64,000 bases of DNA from Terriglobia bacterium. GTDB taxonomy: Bacteria > Acidobacteriota > Terriglobia > Bryobacterales > UBA6623. The DNA lies in contig VXMF01000002.1 of assembly GCA_009841225.1 (NCBI GenBank), forward strand, positions 253,426 to 317,425. Direction: 5' to 3'. Each line of letters opens with the position of its first letter. Positions within the stretch are counted from its first letter, which is position 1. Below, piece after piece: positions 8,132 through 17,077 of the stretch. Made by a program: the position numbers and the translations under genes. Below the pieces are notes generated by a model that saw only the letters and a list, made by a program, of their open reading frames with translations, made no database searches and had not been told where the DNA came from.

Positions 8132-9517
8132 ATGGGTCCCAACCTGATCAACGCCGCATACCTGCTGGCCGCCATCTTGTTCATCCTCGGCCTCAAGGGG
8201 CTGACTTCGCCGCGGACAGCAGTCCGGGGCAACCTGCTCGGTGCGACTGGGATGCTCCTCGCCATCGTCGCGACGCTGGCGGACAGGCAGATCGTCAGCT
8301 ACGAAACAATCGCGGTTGGCATTGCCATCGGCACGGTGATCGGCGTGATCTGGGCCGTCAAGGTCCAGATGACGGCGATGCCGCAGCTGGTCGCTGCATT
8401 CAATGGGTTCGGAGGTGGCGCGTCCGCCCTGGTGGCGGGTGCGGCGGCCTTCATGCCCGGCACGGTCGAGGGAGTCCCCGAGATCCAGCTCCAGACGTCG
8501 ATCACTTTGTCGGGGTTCATCGGGTCGGCAACGCTAAGCGGCAGCCTCATCGCGTGGGCCAAGCTCCAAGGCATCTTGCGCTGGCAGCCTCGCGGCTTGG
8601 GCCTGCAACTCCTCAGCAACGGCTCCGCCCTAGCAGCGCTAGGCATGGGCGTGGGCTACGTGCTCGACCCCGAGGCCCTGTGGCTCTTCTGCGCCCTTTG
8701 CGCCGGAGCCGCGGTGTACGGAATTCTGCTCACCGTGGCAGTCGGCGGCGCCGACATGCCGGTGATTATCGCGCTGCTGAATTCGTGTTCCGGCCTAGCG
8801 GCGGCAGCCACGGGATTCGTGCTGGGCAACAACGTCCTGATCATCGCCGGCTCCCTGGTCGGCGCGTCCGGTTTCATCCTCACGCAGATCATGTGCAAGG
8901 CCATGAACCGCTCGCTCTGGGACGTGTTGCGCGGTGACCTGGGCGAAGCGGCAGCGAGCAGCCCGCAGGGCGACGTCTATGCGGGACGAACCAAGAGCAC
9001 TAGCCCCGAAGAGGCCGCCCTGCTCTTCGAAACGGCTCGCATCGTAACCGTCGTGCCGGGCTACGGCATGGCGGTGGCGCAGGCCCAGCATGCGGTTCGC
9101 GACTTCGCGAACCTGCTGGAGGCGCGCGGGGCAGAGGTTCGCTACGCCATACACCCGGTTGCCGGCCGGATGCCCGGGCACATGAACGTCCTGCTGGCGG
9201 AGGCGGACGTGCCGTACGGAAGGTTGTACGACATGGACACGATCAATCCGCTTTTCGCCGAGACTGACGTGGCAATCATCCTAGGCGCCAACGACGTGGT
9301 GAATCCGTCCGCCCGAGATGAGCCGGGCAGCCCGATCTACGGCATGCCGATCCTAGATGTGGACAAGTCGCAAGTCGTGCTGGTCGTCAAGCGCAGCCTC
9401 AGCCCGGGATTCGCCGGAATCCCCAACCTGCTGTTTACTCGTGACAACACTCTGATGCTGTTTTCCGACGCGAAGAAGGCGCTGCAGGACCTCAGCCGCG
9501 AAGTTCGCGAACTCTAG
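8132..9517 (+). CDS. pntB: NAD(P) transhydrogenase, beta subunit
   Basis: A 461-residue protein with an N-terminal multi-helix membrane domain (about residues 1-260) and a C-terminal NADP-binding domain III. Diagnostic sequences are FNGFGGGASALVAGA in the membrane part and, in domain III, VPGYGMAVAQAQHAVRD (atypical Rossmann motif), HPVAGRMPGHMNVLLAEADVPY and GANDVVNPSA. With pntAA and pntAB it makes the complex supplying NADPH from NADH at the cost of proton motive force. It is the last gene of a tightly spaced operon. Confidence 0.96.
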   Translation: MGPNLINAAYLLAAILFILGLKGLTSPRTAVRGNLLGATGMLLAIVATLADRQIVSYETIAVGIAIGTVIGVIWAVKVQMTAMPQLVAAFNGFGGGASALVAGAAAFMPGTVEGVPEIQLQTSITLSGFIGSATLSGSLIAWAKLQGILRWQPRGLGLQLLSNGSALAALGMGVGYVLDPEALWLFCALCAGAAVYGILLTVAVGGADMPVIIALLNSCSGLAAAATGFVLGNNVLIIAGSLVGASGFILTQIMCKAMNRSLWDVLRGDLGEAAASSPQGDVYAGRTKSTSPEEAALLFETARIVTVVPGYGMAVAQAQHAVRDFANLLEARGAEVRYAIHPVAGRMPGHMNVLLAEADVPYGRLYDMDTINPLFAETDVAIILGANDVVNPSARDEPGSPIYGMPILDVDKSQVVLVVKRSLSPGFAGIPNLLFTRDNTLMLFSDAKKALQDLSREVREL

Positions 9518-9627
9518 CAGGCTCCTTCGCACGAGGCAGCTGGCCCAAGCGCCGACTGCGTTGACGCGAACTCTCGAATCACAGTCCAGTCTTCTGCCCG
9601 AGCTTCGAGTGCTAACCTGAGCGGAAC

Positions 9628-10515
9628 GTGGATTCCGACTGGCCGCGTAACACTGGGAATCTCTTCGCAGATCGAACATTCTTCAACTCTGTGGCGGGAG
9701 TGCGAGATGCGCTTCCTGCCGAGTGCCGCAAAGTTCTCGCTAGATCACTGGCGATTGCCTGTTGCTTGGTCCTCTTCAGTGGCAAGGCCCGAGCTCAGGG
9801 GTTCAGTATCACCGAACTCCAATACCAGGGAGGCAGTTCCTTCGGCGAGTACCCGACCAGTCCTCCCGGCTTCCAGAACATCCTGACGCTCCAGCACGCT
9901 AGCGGCTGGGACTATGGCGAGAACTTCTTCTTCCTGGACATGAAGTGCTGCGAGGGCGCGGATGCGAACCGCGACATGTACTTGGAATGGTATCCGTTCC
10001 TGAGCCTGGGAGCGATGACGGGCAAGGACTACTCTTGGGGCCCCATCAAGGGCATCGGCCCCTTGGGCGGCGTGAACTGGGGGGCGCAGGCAAAGGTCCT
10101 CAAGATTACTCCCGGCTTTCGTTTCCAGCTCGACCTTCCGGGGTTTGTCTTCGCGAATCTCGACTACCTGTACATGGTCGACCGCAATCAGGGCCTGGCG
10201 GCCGGCGGAGCTCCCGAGGAAAGCAACAGCCATCTCGTTGATTTCAACTGGGCGCTGCCTTTCGAGGTAGCGGGAGGAACGTTCTCGCTAGAGGGGCACG
10301 GCGAATGGCACAGCCCCCGGAGCAACGAACTCGGGGCCAACTTGCCGTACTGGGTGCTGCTGCAGCCGCAGTTGCGATTCGACCTCGGCAAGGCGCTGGC
10401 AGGGGAGGCAGGACGATTTTACGCGGGGATCGAATTCCACCTCTGGATCAACAAGTTCGGGTTCGAAGACGCGGACGAAGTGCTCCCTCAGCTCCTGCTG
10501 GTCTACCGCTTCTAG
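9628..10515 (+). CDS. Tsx/OmpK-like outer-membrane channel
   Basis: A 295-residue exported protein. After an unusually long N-region comes a hydrophobic signal stretch (ARSLAIACCLVLFSGKARAQ, about residues 38-57). The mature part has ELQYQGGSSFG, the FFFLD block near residue 98, alternating short beta strands and a C-terminal YRF ending with Phe, the outer-membrane insertion signal. This matches the nucleoside-specific channel Tsx/OmpK family (PF03502). Substrate is not proven by sequence. The start is uncertain: the GTG used here lies 9 nt after a TAACCT box, but an internal GTG would leave a more normal signal peptide. Confidence 0.75.
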   Translation: MDSDWPRNTGNLFADRTFFNSVAGVRDALPAECRKVLARSLAIACCLVLFSGKARAQGFSITELQYQGGSSFGEYPTSPPGFQNILTLQHASGWDYGENFFFLDMKCCEGADANRDMYLEWYPFLSLGAMTGKDYSWGPIKGIGPLGGVNWGAQAKVLKITPGFRFQLDLPGFVFANLDYLYMVDRNQGLAAGGAPEESNSHLVDFNWALPFEVAGGTFSLEGHGEWHSPRSNELGANLPYWVLLQPQLRFDLGKALAGEAGRFYAGIEFHLWINKFGFEDADEVLPQLLLVYRF

Positions 10516-10682
10516 CTGGCTCTTCGACACTCGAGCATCCTGATTCCGGTTCTCCGCGGAAGCGTTACCTTTGAACGGTCGATGGGGTGGCACGCTCCGG
10601 TTCAGCGGCATTGGCCGGGTCCTCGAGCTGGCACGAGCGGCCTTCAATGGTCGCAGCGTTGAGAAGGCGAGAGGAGCCCAGC

Positions 10683-11012
10683 ATGGCATCAACCAAGCAA
10701 TCATCCCTCACGTCTGTGCTGGAGGAGGGCGCCATGATCGGCCTCGACCTTGCAATGCCGACAGCACACTTCGTCGGCCTAGGCCCGACGGGGCAGGTGC
10801 TCGCTCGTCGCCGGTGCTCGAAGAGCAAGGTGCTTGAGGTCACCGCGAAGATGGAGCCCTTCCGCGTCTGGATGGAGGACTGCTGCGGTCTACATCACAC
10901 CGGTCGCCAGCTGCTCGCGTGGGGACACGCCGTCAAGCTGATACCCCCCAAGTACGTCAAGCCCTTCGTTAATGGTCCGTGGTGCGTGCCTGCGAATGCA
11001 TGGCCCGACTAG
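10683..11012 (+). pseudogene. IS110-family transposase, truncated N-terminal remnant
   Basis: A 109-residue frame with the IS110 DEDD transposase start: IGLDLAMPTAHFVGLGPTGQV (first catalytic Asp in IGLDLA), then RRRCSKSKVLE, VWMEDCCGLHHTGRQLLAWGH (second acidic residue) and PPKYVKPFVNGP. The protein stops where full-length transposases normally continue with KNDAxDA and more than 200 further residues. The C-terminal transposase_20 domain and any element ends are not recognisable. A decayed insertion-sequence fragment, presumably immobile. Confidence 0.8.
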
Positions 11013-11022
11013 TTCCTCGCCG

Positions 11023-12555
11023 TTACACTTCGCGGCAAGTCCGCTTGGAGACTGACTCTATTCGGACCCATTTGAAACCGCTGATTGCTTCCCCTTCCCT
11101 ATTGGTGAAGACGGCTGGCCGCCGCTCGAAGCAGGGGCCGAAGGCATCGGACGCCGGGGTGATGGTCTTGCCATCCATGATGATGTCGTTGAACTCCTCG
11201 ACCGCTTCCGGCCCGAGTCTTTCGGCGATCAATTCCCTCCATCGGTCGTGATCGAACTGGAAGTCGTCGTCCTCTTCACGCCGAGTGAAGATCTCCCGCA
11301 TGAACGAGTGCAGGCTCTCCGCCTCGCCGCTGACGGCACGGATCCAGGCGTCGAGGTGCGCGAAATACAGCGCGCCGCGCCGGTAGGGAAGGCCGCGCGC
11401 CTGCGCATTTCCGAATCCTGCCTCCGCGATTCTAGCGGCGGACCAGTTGCGTGCCGGGTTCGTGTAATACTCTTCCGCCACTGTGTTGATTGCTTCCGCG
11501 TACTCGTCCACCGTCTGGAAGCCGCCCAGCATGGAAAGCAGGCTCGTGTAATACGTGGTCAGGCCTTCATCGAACCAGCTGGAAATCCCGCTCGGTCCTT
11601 CGATGCGCCCGACCCACTGGTGGATCATCTCGTGAACGAATGTGTCCCGGTGCCGGGTGGCGATTGCTCTGGGCATACCCGGGACCTGCGACAGCATGAA
11701 GGAGTTCTTCAAGGCCGTGCCCCCGGCCCCTCCTCTGCCGGAATCGAGCATGCGCATGAAGACGCGGTAGCGCGGGCGCGGATCGAGGTATTGGAAGAAA
11801 TCACCTAGGTACGCGTAGGCTTCACCTGCCCACTGCATCTCAACCGCCGGGTCGAACGGGAAGTCCCCCAGCCACGAAGCGCTGAATCCGTTGGCGTCGC
11901 CCGAGGCAGGATAACGCTGCAACGGGCCGGCCATGTACCAGCCCTGCCGCAGCAAGGCCGGCGGCCCGCTAACCTCGAACGCGCCCTCGCCGAAGGAACT
12001 AATGCCGGCCGAGCCCGGTGGCAGCGAGCTCAGGTCCCATTGCACACGCGAGACCATGGACATCACGTTTTCGGGCAGAACCAGAAAGCCAGCGCCGGCT
12101 CCGCTTATGCCGCCGGCGGACGGGCGTATGCCGTACGGCGGCCCCGAGCGGGCGTCATCCGGCTCGACATCGGAACGGTAGCTGAGGGTTACGGGAAAGG
12201 AAACGCTGCGGTCTGCCCGCCAATGCCGGAAGTAGGGGTACCCTCCGGCTGCGGGCGGGTCATCCTCATGCGTAAGCGGGATCTCCCCCTCGCTGTCACT
12301 AAGTTTCAGTCCCCTGACGCGGTCCGCGATCCCTGCCACCGAGGCATAGACGACGGGCGCATCGACACTCAACGGGCCGGAAAAGGGAAACTTCCATCCG
12401 TGGATTACCGAATGGACTTCTATCGCCGCGACTTCGCCACCCTCCAGGACGGGCCGCAGGGTGACTTCAGAGTGGCCGAGGGTGCAATAGGGCGCCGCGG
12501 CAAGGACAAGCGCAGCCAGCAGCAGTGCGCTGGCCAGGTTCCAGCGGTGTCTCAT
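11023..12555 (-). CDS. M61-like gluzincin metallopeptidase, secreted
   Basis: A 510-residue protein with a signal peptide (hydrophobic residues about 8-25). The zinc motif HEMIHQW has ligands His308 and His312 with catalytic Glu309; the third ligand is probably Glu330 in WFDEGLTTYY. This arrangement is typical of M1/M61-type gluzincins, close to glycyl aminopeptidase-like proteins. The N-terminal ~290 residues look like beta-rich substrate-binding modules. No PDZ domain follows the catalytic domain, unlike classical M61 enzymes. Probably periplasmic or outer-membrane-associated peptide degradation. It stands alone on the minus strand. Confidence 0.78.
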   Translation of the reverse strand: MRHRWNLASALLLAALVLAAAPYCTLGHSEVTLRPVLEGGEVAAIEVHSVIHGWKFPFSGPLSVDAPVVYASVAGIADRVRGLKLSDSEGEIPLTHEDDPPAAGGYPYFRHWRADRSVSFPVTLSYRSDVEPDDARSGPPYGIRPSAGGISGAGAGFLVLPENVMSMVSRVQWDLSSLPPGSAGISSFGEGAFEVSGPPALLRQGWYMAGPLQRYPASGDANGFSASWLGDFPFDPAVEMQWAGEAYAYLGDFFQYLDPRPRYRVFMRMLDSGRGGAGGTALKNSFMLSQVPGMPRAIATRHRDTFVHEMIHQWVGRIEGPSGISSWFDEGLTTYYTSLLSMLGGFQTVDEYAEAINTVAEEYYTNPARNWSAARIAEAGFGNAQARGLPYRRGALYFAHLDAWIRAVSGEAESLHSFMREIFTRREEDDDFQFDHDRWRELIAERLGPEAVEEFNDIIMDGKTITPASDAFGPCFERRPAVFTNREGEAISGFKWVRIESVSKRTCREV

Positions 12556-12951
12556 CGGACGGCTTGGTGGATGAACGCGCGCAAATCGCGTGCAACCGCG
12601 CAGCGGCTATCGGGCTATGTACGGTGCATGCCCCGATTGGCGATTCCGTACCACGACCCTGTCACGCACAGGGCCCGAATGAGCCACGGTGTGTTCCGCA
12701 GCGCCGGCGGAGGTCACCTGATCGTGGTAGTGGTACTCGATCGTAATGCTCAGTTCATCCCGCATTTCGCTGTTCACCCCTGCCATGAATACCGGCGATT
12801 GTACCGTGGCCGGATTATCAGCCGCCCGATTGCCCAGGTTCGACGCCGAGGGGACTATGTAGCGGGCCACGCAGCGCCCCACCTCCAAGCCACGAACGCT
12901 TCCCCGTTGCCCGACGTAGGCTTGCAGCGCGAGCAATGTATCAGTTTCTTC
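12556..12951. other. intergenic region without a supported gene
   Basis: Lies between the start of the M61-like peptidase (minus strand) and the promoter of the Xre/RES module. A 126-codon minus-strand frame (12607-12987) exists but shows no recognisable motif, no signal peptide and no clear ribosome-binding site, and it overlaps the likely promoter of the antitoxin. I do not call it a gene. The segment presumably carries regulatory sequence for the two divergent units. Confidence 0.4.
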
Positions 12952-12980
12952 TGGACTAACAGGTTCTATCACGCTAAAAT
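12952..12980 (+). promoter_or_regulatory. candidate promoter of the Xre/RES module
   Basis: TGGACT (4 of 6 to the -35 consensus) and TAAAAT (12975-12980, 5 of 6 to the -10 consensus) are 17 nt apart, in a locally AT-richer stretch. A GAGG ribosome-binding site at about 12995-12998 precedes the ATG at 13006. Reasonable but unproven. Confidence 0.5.
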
Positions 12981-13005
12981 ATGTCAAAGACTATGAGGTT
13001 TTGGC

Positions 13006-13356
13006 ATGAGATTCCAAGAACTCATTGAAGATGAAGTGTTCTCTCCGACGCTAGTCGCTCGAGCGCTGCGCACAACTAAGGCCGAAATTGCCAACACGTT
13101 GGGCTTGGGAAGGGATTCATTCATACGCGCTTCGCGAGTCAGGGCCCGCAAGACCCAAGTTCGCCTACGCCAAATGCTGGAAATCCTCAACCGCGTGGAG
13201 GCCGAAACTGGGTCACCCTTGGCGGCCTATGCCTGGTTTCGCGCCGAGCCGTTGCCCGGATTCGGGGGCGCAACGCCCGATCAGTTGGTCCGCGAGGGCA
13301 AGGCAGATCACGTGCATGCCTATCTCGATCGGATCATGGTGGGTGGCTACGCCTGA
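13006..13356 (+). CDS. Xre/MbcA/ParS-type antitoxin (DUF2384)
   Basis: A 116-residue protein with the layout of the Xre-MbcA-ParS toxin-binding antitoxins. The N-terminal half reads as a short helix-turn-helix (VARALRTTKAEIANTLGLGRDSF). The C-terminal half contains the toxin-binding helices LNRVEAETGSPLAAYAWFRAEPLPGFGGATPDQLVREG, quoted here in parts: the AYAWFRAEPLPGFGGATP stretch is close to the family signature W....P.L.G.TP..L. It sits 15 nt upstream of a RES-domain toxin. Known role: neutralises the toxin and represses its own promoter. Confidence 0.85.
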   Translation: MRFQELIEDEVFSPTLVARALRTTKAEIANTLGLGRDSFIRASRVRARKTQVRLRQMLEILNRVEAETGSPLAAYAWFRAEPLPGFGGATPDQLVREGKADHVHAYLDRIMVGGYA

Positions 13357-13371
13357 TCCCGCGCGATCTTG

Positions 13372-13884
13372 ATGCGTTTCCGAGGACTGGTCTACCGGGC
13401 GCACAATCCACAGTGGGCATGGGAGCCTTTGTCCGGCGAGGGTGCACGTCGCTTCGGAGGGCGCTTCAACCGATGCGGCGTTGCGGCGCTATATACCTCG
13501 CTTACCGCAGTGACCGCCATTCGCGAAGCCGAACCGCTGGGCCGACCAATGCAGCCACTTACCATCTGCGCCTACGAGGTCGATGCCGAGCCTGTCTTCG
13601 ATGCATTGGATGGAGAGCTGTGCCGAGCCGCAGGCGTGGACGAGGTTGACCTCGCGTGTCCCTGTTGGGAGGCAGAGATGCTTGCAGGCTTGGTCCCTGC
13701 GTCACAGGCTGTGGCCGACCGCTTGGTCGCTGCGGGCTACGTGGGCATGCGGGTCCGCAGCTTTGCCGCTGGAGCCCGCGCCGACGACCTGAATCTCGTC
13801 ATGTGGAGGTGGGGGGCCGAGCGACCGGCTCGCGTGGTTCTAGTCGACGACGAGGGTAGGCTTTCCAGAGTCCGGGCCCTGTAA
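13372..13884 (+). CDS. RES-domain toxin
   Basis: A 170-residue RES-domain protein. Counting one residue more from the in-frame TTG at 13369, the conserved set is Arg32 (GGRFN), Tyr42 (ALYTS), Glu53 (AIREA) and a Ser in RSFAAG near position 130. Known RES toxins (for example ParT, MbcT) degrade or modify NAD+ or ADP-ribosylate targets. Key residues are all present, so it should be active. ATG 13372 is preferred. It is paired with the Xre-type antitoxin just upstream; both genes are probably transcribed from one promoter. Confidence 0.85.
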   Translation: MRFRGLVYRAHNPQWAWEPLSGEGARRFGGRFNRCGVAALYTSLTAVTAIREAEPLGRPMQPLTICAYEVDAEPVFDALDGELCRAAGVDEVDLACPCWEAEMLAGLVPASQAVADRLVAAGYVGMRVRSFAAGARADDLNLVMWRWGAERPARVVLVDDEGRLSRVRAL

Positions 13885-14030
13885 ACCCCCGAAGGGCCGC
13901 TCGCGGCTGCTGATGATCGTGCGAGCCATCATGTGGCCTTCTGCGCGATTCCGGGCAGCCGTTTCCGACACCCTGCACCGCGGGACAAACGCCAAGGCAC
14001 TCTGCCGTGCTAAATTCGTCCCGTTCAGTC

Positions 14031-15296
14031 ATGAAGAAGATAGCTCTCCTGGCATGCTTCGCGGCAGTCTGTGCTGCCGGATCGCCTGAATCTGGCGCGA
14101 AGGTTGTCGAAATCGACGCGGCCGAGCTGCAGGCAGCGGTCGATAAAGCAGCCCCGCACTCCCTGCTGTTGGCGGACCGCAGCCGTCCGGTCGAGGTTTC
14201 CGAGACGGTCCGAATCGACAAGCCGCTGACGCTTGTCGGCCTCCACATGCGCCTGGCGCCCGGCCTCGCGAAGACTCCCATCCTAGAAATCCGCTCCGAG
14301 CATGTCAGGATCCGGGATTTCACACTGGTCGGAAACGGTGATTCGGTGGAGCAATCCGACAGGGCTCCCTTGATCGTGGTCAGGAGGGGGCGGTTCGTGA
14401 TCGAGGACGGCCAGACCGACAACAGTGCCAAGGACGGTGTCATGATCACGCCGACCTCGGAGTTCGGGGACATCGAGCACGGCGTGATCCGCAACCTCAC
14501 CGGCCGGAACACGATTCGCGACATCGTCTCGATCGGTGGCAGGGGGCACGAGGGCCTGTACGTCCGGCACCTAGTCGTCGAGAACATCCGCAGCTACGGA
14601 TCCCGGCTGAGGGGGCCGGTCGAGGTGTCCGACGGAAGCGAGCACATCACGGTTCGCGATATCTACGCGGAGTCCAGCCTCTACGGCGTTGACGTGCAGG
14701 ATCACAGCCAGGAAGGGATGATCAACCGCCATATCCTCATCGACGGCGTGCAGGTCAAGGACTGCGTGGCCGCGATTCGCACGGCGAACAGGGACTTTGG
14801 TCACGATGGCCTGACGATTCGCAATGTGTCCGGGGAGGACTTTCGCGAGGACGACCGCTGGCGGCCATTAAATGTCCGCAACACGAGAAACCTGCTGATC
14901 GAGAACGTCCGGATCAGCGGCGGCCCTGCAAACGCCCCGTGGTTGGTGGTGGAGAACAGCGACAACGTCACGATCCGGAACATCACCCTCGTGGACGCGA
15001 ACCACGAGGGTCCCGCGGTGGTTGTTGAGGACGCCGACCACGCACTCATCGACAACGTCGTCTTCACCGGCCAGTCGCGGCCGGACCGGGCAATCGAGTA
15101 CCGGGTCCGTGCCGACGAGCGATTCGGCGGATTGCGCATCCGCAACGTCGTCGCTTCGGGAACCAAGTCGGCCGGGATCGCCCTTTCGAACCTGAGCAAG
15201 TCCGGCACCCTGGATTCCTATGCCATTACGGACAACATGGCAACGGTAAAGGCGGATTTGGAGGCAAAGTCCCGCATCGTCGAGGGCAACCTGTAG
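14031..15296 (+). CDS. secreted right-handed beta-helix protein
   Basis: A 421-residue protein with a signal peptide (MKKIALLACFAAVCAAG) and many imperfect ~22-25-residue repeats of the form xxIxIRNVxxxG (for example HVRIRDFTLVG, NLLIENVRISGG, NVTIRNITLVD, HALIDNVVFTG). These are PbH1-type repeats of a parallel beta-helix, the fold of polysaccharide lyases and some glycoside hydrolases. The catalytic residues cannot be assigned by eye. It stands immediately upstream of a sulfatase on the same strand and could act on the same glycan; that link is inference. ATG 14031 is chosen because it starts the signal peptide. Confidence 0.75.
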   Translation: MKKIALLACFAAVCAAGSPESGAKVVEIDAAELQAAVDKAAPHSLLLADRSRPVEVSETVRIDKPLTLVGLHMRLAPGLAKTPILEIRSEHVRIRDFTLVGNGDSVEQSDRAPLIVVRRGRFVIEDGQTDNSAKDGVMITPTSEFGDIEHGVIRNLTGRNTIRDIVSIGGRGHEGLYVRHLVVENIRSYGSRLRGPVEVSDGSEHITVRDIYAESSLYGVDVQDHSQEGMINRHILIDGVQVKDCVAAIRTANRDFGHDGLTIRNVSGEDFREDDRWRPLNVRNTRNLLIENVRISGGPANAPWLVVENSDNVTIRNITLVDANHEGPAVVVEDADHALIDNVVFTGQSRPDRAIEYRVRADERFGGLRIRNVVASGTKSAGIALSNLSKSGTLDSYAITDNMATVKADLEAKSRIVEGNL

Positions 15297-15374
15297 AGCC
15301 TGCGTCCGGGCCGCGAGACCGTGCCCGATTTCATCCCCGCAGCGAGGCGACCCAACTGTCCGAAATCTCCTGAC

Positions 15375-16865
15375 ATGTCAACTCTCACCCGAATCCTCCT
15401 TGTCACTGCGATGGCCCAGGCCCTTGCTTGGGCGGCTCCTCCAAACGTCCTCTTTATCGCGGTCGACGACCTCAATGACTGGACCGGGTTCCTCGACGGC
15501 CACCCGCAGGCCCAGACGCCCAACATGGATCGTCTCGCCAGCAAGGGCGTGAACTTCCGAAACGCTCACACCGTTGCTCCTGGCTGCTCGCCAAGCCGCA
15601 ATGCCCTGTTGTTCGGCATACAGCCGTTTCATTCAGGGCTGTACCCCTTCTACGACACCGACAAGATCGATCCGGCCATCCTTGACCGGTACACGACCCT
15701 GCCGCAGCTGTTCAAGGAGAGCGGCTACGCCACCTTCGCGTCAGGGAAGATCCACCACGGAACGGCTTGGACGTATGGCGAGGACGGCGGCCGCCGTGAA
15801 TGGACCGAGCACAACGCCGAGAAGATCGCTGCGCTGCCCCCGCTGGTCTACGCGCCGGAGGCCGGCTACGTCCAGGGCGAGAGCCGCAAGATGGCGTTCT
15901 GTCCGACCACATCGCCGCTAGAGCACCACCGGGACTACGCCACGTCCGAGTTCGGCGTGGATGTATTGAACCGGGAGCACAGCAGGCCCTTCTTCCTGGC
16001 GGTCGGATTCCACAAGCCCCACCTGCCCTTCATCGCTCCGATGCGATTCTTCGAGCTCTACCAAGACGGCATCGAGGCGCCACCCGTCAAGACCGACGAT
16101 CTTGCCGATGTCCCGTGGCCGGCGCGGCGCAACGTTCGGCTGAACGATGACATACGATACCGCAACGAAGGCGCTTGGGAGGATGTCAGGCGGGCATACC
16201 TAGCCTCGATCTCTTGGACGGACTGGAACGTCGGCCGCGTTCTGGACGCTCTCGAGAACAGCCCTTACAGCAAGAACACCATCGTTGTGCTGTGGTCCGA
16301 CCACGGATACCATCTCGGCGAGAAGCGCAGTTTCCGCAAGTTCTCGCTCTGGGAGGAGTCGACGCATGTTCCGTTCGTCATTTGGGACACGCGCGCAGAC
16401 GCCTCCACCGGTCGCTCCACGGACGAAGCGGTCTCGCTGATCGACATCTACCCCACGCTTGCCGAAATGGCCGGGCTCGAAGCGCCCTCGTATGTTGACG
16501 GCGCCAGTCTCGTGCCCTTCCTGACAGACGCGACGCACCGGAGGGCGGAGCCCGCAATTACGACCTGGGGGCGCGGGAACTACTCGGTCCGCACGCGGGA
16601 ATGGCGTTATGTTCGCTATTTTGACGGCAGCGAGGAGCTCTACAATCACGCTGACGATCCGCAGGAATGGCTGAATCTGGCAGGGGATCCGGTCATGGCC
16701 AAGCAAAAGAAGAAGCTCGCCGCCTGGCTGCCGGAGCGCGAAGCGCCGCTGGTCTTGAGCGGCAAGGCCCTCCACAGCGTGTTCGACGCCGACGAGCCGG
16801 ACATGGCCGAGTTCCAACAGCGGTGGAACGATCTCAAGACCACGGTCAGCCCACCATTGGAATGA
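15375..16865 (+). CDS. type I sulfatase, iduronate-2-sulfatase-like
   Basis: A 496-residue secreted sulfatase. The signal peptide (about residues 1-21) is followed by PNVLFIAVDDLNDW with the metal-binding Asp pair at 31-32. The CSPSR motif has Cys71 as the residue to be converted to formylglycine. The second metal-site block SDHGYHLGEK lies at about residue 317. The DDLNDW form and overall pattern resemble iduronate-2-sulfatase-type enzymes. Known chemistry: hydrolysis of sulfate esters on glycans; it needs a formylglycine-generating enzyme, which is not in this window. It is close to the beta-helix gene on the same strand. Confidence 0.92.
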   Translation: MSTLTRILLVTAMAQALAWAAPPNVLFIAVDDLNDWTGFLDGHPQAQTPNMDRLASKGVNFRNAHTVAPGCSPSRNALLFGIQPFHSGLYPFYDTDKIDPAILDRYTTLPQLFKESGYATFASGKIHHGTAWTYGEDGGRREWTEHNAEKIAALPPLVYAPEAGYVQGESRKMAFCPTTSPLEHHRDYATSEFGVDVLNREHSRPFFLAVGFHKPHLPFIAPMRFFELYQDGIEAPPVKTDDLADVPWPARRNVRLNDDIRYRNEGAWEDVRRAYLASISWTDWNVGRVLDALENSPYSKNTIVVLWSDHGYHLGEKRSFRKFSLWEESTHVPFVIWDTRADASTGRSTDEAVSLIDIYPTLAEMAGLEAPSYVDGASLVPFLTDATHRRAEPAITTWGRGNYSVRTREWRYVRYFDGSEELYNHADDPQEWLNLAGDPVMAKQKKKLAAWLPEREAPLVLSGKALHSVFDADEPDMAEFQQRWNDLKTTVSPPLE

Positions 16866-17077
16866 TGGGCCGACGCCCTTGGTTGGTTCGATCAAGAGTG
16901 CTGCGTTCGGCCTGCAGTGATGAAGTGGGAGCACCTCCGGAATGTCACGCCCGCTCCGGCCGGATCGGGAAGGAGTTGGCTCTCGGTCAAGGTGTCCGGC
17001 CTGCGATGACGGCGCAACATCACAGGCGGACCACCTTTCCCACTCACGGGGCCTTCCCTCGGCTCCCTGCAAGGAGT

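Noticed and set aside
12607..12987. A 126-codon minus-strand frame between the M61-like gene and the antitoxin.
   Set aside because: No motif, no signal peptide, no clear ribosome-binding site, and it overlaps the likely promoter of the antitoxin.
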